Below, in pieces: positions 7,542 through 9,888 of a stretch of DNA of 9,888 nt. Source of the stretch: Singulisphaera sp. GP187 (GTDB lineage Bacteria > Pseudomonadota > Gammaproteobacteria > Burkholderiales > Burkholderiaceae_C); assembly GCA_943327965.2 (NCBI GenBank), contig CALPYQ020000032.1:1-9888 (forward strand), given 5' to 3'. The translations under genes were made by a program, and so were the position numbers. Below the pieces are notes generated by a model. The model did no database searches and was not told the DNA's origin. It saw nothing but the letters and a program-made list of their open reading frames with translations. Positions within the stretch are counted from its first letter, which is position 1, and the number at the start of each line of letters is the position of its first letter.

Positions 7542-8744
7542 ATGAATTCCCCCATCACACCACGTTTGCCCGGTATCCGGTTTGTTCATTCCCCCGGTCC
7601 AACCCATGTTCCCGATGAAGTCATGCATGCCATGCAAAGACCCATGACGGATTTGGCAGACCCCCGGGTTGCAGCGCTAATTAGCGCTTGCGAGTCGGGC
7701 ATGCGGGCCTTGCTCAACTCACCCAAATCGGACATTTTCTTTTACGCCAGCAATGGCCATGGCGTTTGGGAAGCCGCATCCTCTAATTTAGGTTCAGACC
7801 AACACACCCTCCTCATTGCAGGTTCGGGTCATTTTTCTGATCAATGGGCCATTCAAACCGAGGGACTTGGACTTTCAGTCCTAAGAACGCCACACACGGA
7901 AGGTCAGCGAATCAATGTCGATGCCATTGAGTCCGCCCTGAAATCCGATACTGAACACAAGATCGCTGCCGTCATGGTTGTGCACACTGACACCGCCAGC
8001 GGCATCACCAGCGATCTTCTCGCAATTCGACAAGCCATCGACCGAGCACAACATCCTGCCATTTATGTCGTCGATGTGGTTGCTTCTTTGGCCGCAACTT
8101 CATTTGACATGGATGCTTTGGGCGTTGATGTCTGTTTGGGCAGCTCTCAAAAGGGTCTCATGATGCCGCCAGGCTTAGGCTTTGTCGCGGTCAATGACAA
8201 AGCCTTTAATTGGTCGCATCAGCACGCAAAGCACCGCTTCTATTGGAGCTGGTTCGAAAGAAAAACGCCCGTTCAATCTGCCAAGTTTTGCGGCACCCCA
8301 CCACTTGCGCATTTGGCAGGACTTGAAACGTCACTGCGACTTCTACAGGATGAAGGACTGCATGCTGTTTATGCAAGACACCAACGTTTGGGCGGCGCAG
8401 TGAGAGCAGCGGTCAATGCCTGGTCAACCGAAGGCGCTGTCCGGCTCCACTGCCAAGACCCCGAAGGATTTTCCAATTCAGTGACAGCTGTGGAAGTTTC
8501 TCAGGGCATTGATCCTGAAGCCTTACGCACCGTTGCACGAGAAAAGTTTCAGGTTGCCATGGCAGGCGGACTTGGCTCGTTGACCGGTCGAGCGTTTCGA
8601 ATTGGTCACTTAGGGGATATGAATGAACCCATGATATTGGGCGCTCTGGCGGGTATTGAAGCCGCCATGCGAGTTCAAAAAATTCCCTATGGTGATCAGG
8701 GTTTGACTGCGGCCATTGCCTATTTGGCAGAGCACACCCCCTAA
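7542..8744 (+). CDS. Class V PLP-dependent aminotransferase (alanine/serine-glyoxylate type)
   Basis: This cytoplasmic enzyme should move an amino group between an amino acid and a 2-oxo acid such as glyoxylate or pyruvate using pyridoxal phosphate. Fold type I, class V marks are the N-terminal FVHSPGPTHVPDEVMHAM (14-31), the cofactor aspartate D178 in YVVDVVASLAA (175-185), the Schiff-base lysine K204 in LGSSQKGLMMPPG (199-211), and the carboxylate-binding arginine R353 in FRIGHLGD (352-359). The length of 400 is typical. The segment QRPMTDLADPR (32-42) departs from the HR-P-F motif I know from many serine- and aspartate-glyoxylate enzymes, so the amino donor may differ. The ATG at 7542 has no good Shine-Dalgarno. 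The gene is divergent from an OFA/MCT-like carrier and convergent with a second MFS gene 24 bases downstream. Class assignment is strong; donor and acceptor are open. Confidence 0.9.
   Translation: MNSPITPRLPGIRFVHSPGPTHVPDEVMHAMQRPMTDLADPRVAALISACESGMRALLNSPKSDIFFYASNGHGVWEAASSNLGSDQHTLLIAGSGHFSDQWAIQTEGLGLSVLRTPHTEGQRINVDAIESALKSDTEHKIAAVMVVHTDTASGITSDLLAIRQAIDRAQHPAIYVVDVVASLAATSFDMDALGVDVCLGSSQKGLMMPPGLGFVAVNDKAFNWSHQHAKHRFYWSWFERKTPVQSAKFCGTPPLAHLAGLETSLRLLQDEGLHAVYARHQRLGGAVRAAVNAWSTEGAVRLHCQDPEGFSNSVTAVEVSQGIDPEALRTVAREKFQVAMAGGLGSLTGRAFRIGHLGDMNEPMILGALAGIEAAMRVQKIPYGDQGLTAAIAYLAEHTP
7673..7688. repeat. 16-base perfect palindrome inside the aminotransferase gene
   Basis: AGCGCTAATTAGCGCT reads the same on both strands and lies about 130 bases inside the coding region, over codons for AALISA. 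It could be an operator half-site pair or may be a by-product of coding sequence. Confidence 0.5.
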
Positions 8745-8768
8745 GGTGGGGCACCTCAAACTGAAGAC

Positions 8769-9888
8769 TTATGTCTTGGATACCGGCATGACATGCGCTT
8801 TCATTTGAGACTCGCCTGGTAAGAAAAACACCATCAATGCGCCAATCGTTGCCACCACGGTCATGCCCAGCATCAATTGGGTGAAGCCAGCATGTTTCAC
8901 CACAGGGCCCAACAAATAAACCGCAGAAGAACTGATCCCAAATGAGATGGCAATGCGCGTGCCGCTGACGCGCGATCTCATGCTGTCATCGATGTACCTG
9001 ACGACCATGTTGTCACCAAAAGGAATCGAGCCAAAAACCATCACCATGTAACCAATGGCAGCAGCATACCAAGCCCAACCTGAGCTTTGTGAAGCCACAG
9101 CAAACATCACGATTTGCAAAAACAAAATGGAAAAAAACAAGGGCTTGACCGGAAATTTGTCCAACAAGCGCCCGACCACCAATTGCGCCAATGAAGCAAG
9201 TGCATAAACCATCGCCAACAGGAAACCCATGTGTGAAGGGTTTGAGACCAATCCGTCGAGTTTGTCAGCCAACAACTGCGTATTGACGTTGGTGGTAATG
9301 TTGAACAACAAACTGGTGGTGGTGGCAGTCGCCACCATCACCACGAAGGTTCGGATGGCCAAGTGCTTGGGAAGCTGAATAGAAGTCCCTTTTTTCTGGC
9401 TGAAGGCCATTTGCTCTTGGGGTGCTAACCATGCAAACAAAACGCCGCAGACGATGGACACCACGCCTGGAACGATGAATGCCACACGCCAACCTTGCCA
9501 GGCCACCAAAAAACCCGTCAGCAATGCTGCCATCGCAATGCCTAAGTTGCCCGCCAGACCATTCACGCCAATGGTAAATCCAGGCCGACTTGACTTTTGA
9601 ACCAACAAAGGAATTCCAACGGGATGGTAGATGGCCGAAAAAATGCCCAAAACAGTCAATGCGATGGCCATTTGCATGGGCGTTTGCGTCAAGGCAACCG
9701 CAATGGAAGAGACACCCATTCCCCAAAAAAACACAATCATCATGGGTCGCCTGCCCCACAAATCACCCAAGCGACCTGCTGGAATTGAACCTAAGCCAAA
9801 CATCAAGAAGGCGCCAACTGTGTAAGGCATCATGTCTTCCCAGCGGCCCACACCAAAGTCAATGGCAATGGCACTGACTGCGGTCGCA
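8769..9888 (-). CDS. MFS transporter, 5' end outside the window (FSR-like)
   Basis: This is an inner-membrane major facilitator carrier, of which 372 residues are visible. The frame stays open to the right edge (ATAVSAIAIDFGV precedes GRWEDMMPYTVG), so the real start lies beyond 9888 and the GTG at 9851 is internal to the first transmembrane segment. The loop 2-3 motif PAGRLGDLWGRRP is followed by a helix with AIYHPVG, a feature I associate with the fosmidomycin-resistance (FSR) type and related MFS proteins. About 11 hydrophobic segments are visible, and the C-terminus is short and polar (ESQMKAHVMPVSKT). It converges on the aminotransferase gene with 24 bases between stops and no convincing terminator. 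The substrate is unknown; FSR-like carriers include drug and metabolite exporters. Confidence 0.9.
   Translation of the reverse strand, partial: ATAVSAIAIDFGVGRWEDMMPYTVGAFLMFGLGSIPAGRLGDLWGRRPMMIVFFWGMGVSSIAVALTQTPMQMAIALTVLGIFSAIYHPVGIPLLVQKSSRPGFTIGVNGLAGNLGIAMAALLTGFLVAWQGWRVAFIVPGVVSIVCGVLFAWLAPQEQMAFSQKKGTSIQLPKHLAIRTFVVMVATATTTSLLFNITTNVNTQLLADKLDGLVSNPSHMGFLLAMVYALASLAQLVVGRLLDKFPVKPLFFSILFLQIVMFAVASQSSGWAWYAAAIGYMVMVFGSIPFGDNMVVRYIDDSMRSRVSGTRIAISFGISSSAVYLLGPVVKHAGFTQLMLGMTVVATIGALMVFFLPGESQMKAHVMPVSKT

Noticed and set aside
8744..8777. Two short hairpins (AGGTG/CACCT and AAGAC/GTCTT) between the convergent aminotransferase and MFS genes
   Set aside because: Each stem has only five base pairs and neither is followed by a T-run, so they do not qualify as intrinsic terminators.
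9849..9851. GTG as start codon of the right-hand MFS gene
   Set aside because: The frame is open to the window edge and the upstream residues continue the first transmembrane segment, so the gene is cut by the window rather than starting here.
1..9888. CRISPR array, tRNA, rRNA, insertion sequence or phage/defence module
   Set aside because: No regularly spaced repeats, cloverleaf-like segments, transposase or integrase frames, or defence-type domains were seen on either strand.

Overview
The window looks like ordinary chromosomal DNA from a betaproteobacterium, most likely freshwater Burkholderiales (Comamonadaceae-like, for example Limnohabitans or Polaromonas relatives). This is inferred from the protein families: a PobR-like AraC regulator, a monomeric NADP isocitrate dehydrogenase, TSUP, OFA/MCT-type and FSR-like transporters and a class V aminotransferase. 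Base composition is moderate, roughly 50% GC by eye. Coding density is high. I see no rRNA, tRNA, CRISPR array, insertion sequence, integrase or other mobile-element signature.

Left part (1-2717): a plus-strand AraC-family regulator with an N-terminal cupin-type sensor is followed, 83 bases later, by a secreted or periplasmic GH13 alpha-amylase-family enzyme. The next gene starts 131 bases further on, after an AT-rich spacer with a weak promoter candidate.

Middle (2718-5023): icd encodes a full-length 743-residue monomeric NADP-dependent isocitrate dehydrogenase with a good ribosome binding site. It ends in a run of three hairpins, the last a clear intrinsic terminator that can serve both strands because the next genes converge on it.

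Minus-strand block (7427 down to 5044): an OFA/MCT-like MFS transporter, a TauE/SafE (TSUP) transporter and an uncharacterised 121-residue protein lie in the same direction with gaps of 35 and 57 bases, so the two transporters at least are probably co-transcribed. The small protein has its own repeat-rich upstream region and ends in a sequence resembling a DNA-polymerase sliding-clamp-binding peptide. It is the least explained gene here.

Right part (7428-9888): a class V PLP-dependent aminotransferase (alanine/serine-glyoxylate type) is divergent from the MFS transporter across a 114-base intergenic region. It converges with a second MFS transporter that runs off the right edge. The aminotransferase and the transporters may together handle uptake and transamination of small organic or amino acids, but no gene present fixes the substrate.

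I found no convincing new multi-gene system. The best leads are the clamp-motif small protein and the repeats upstream of it.
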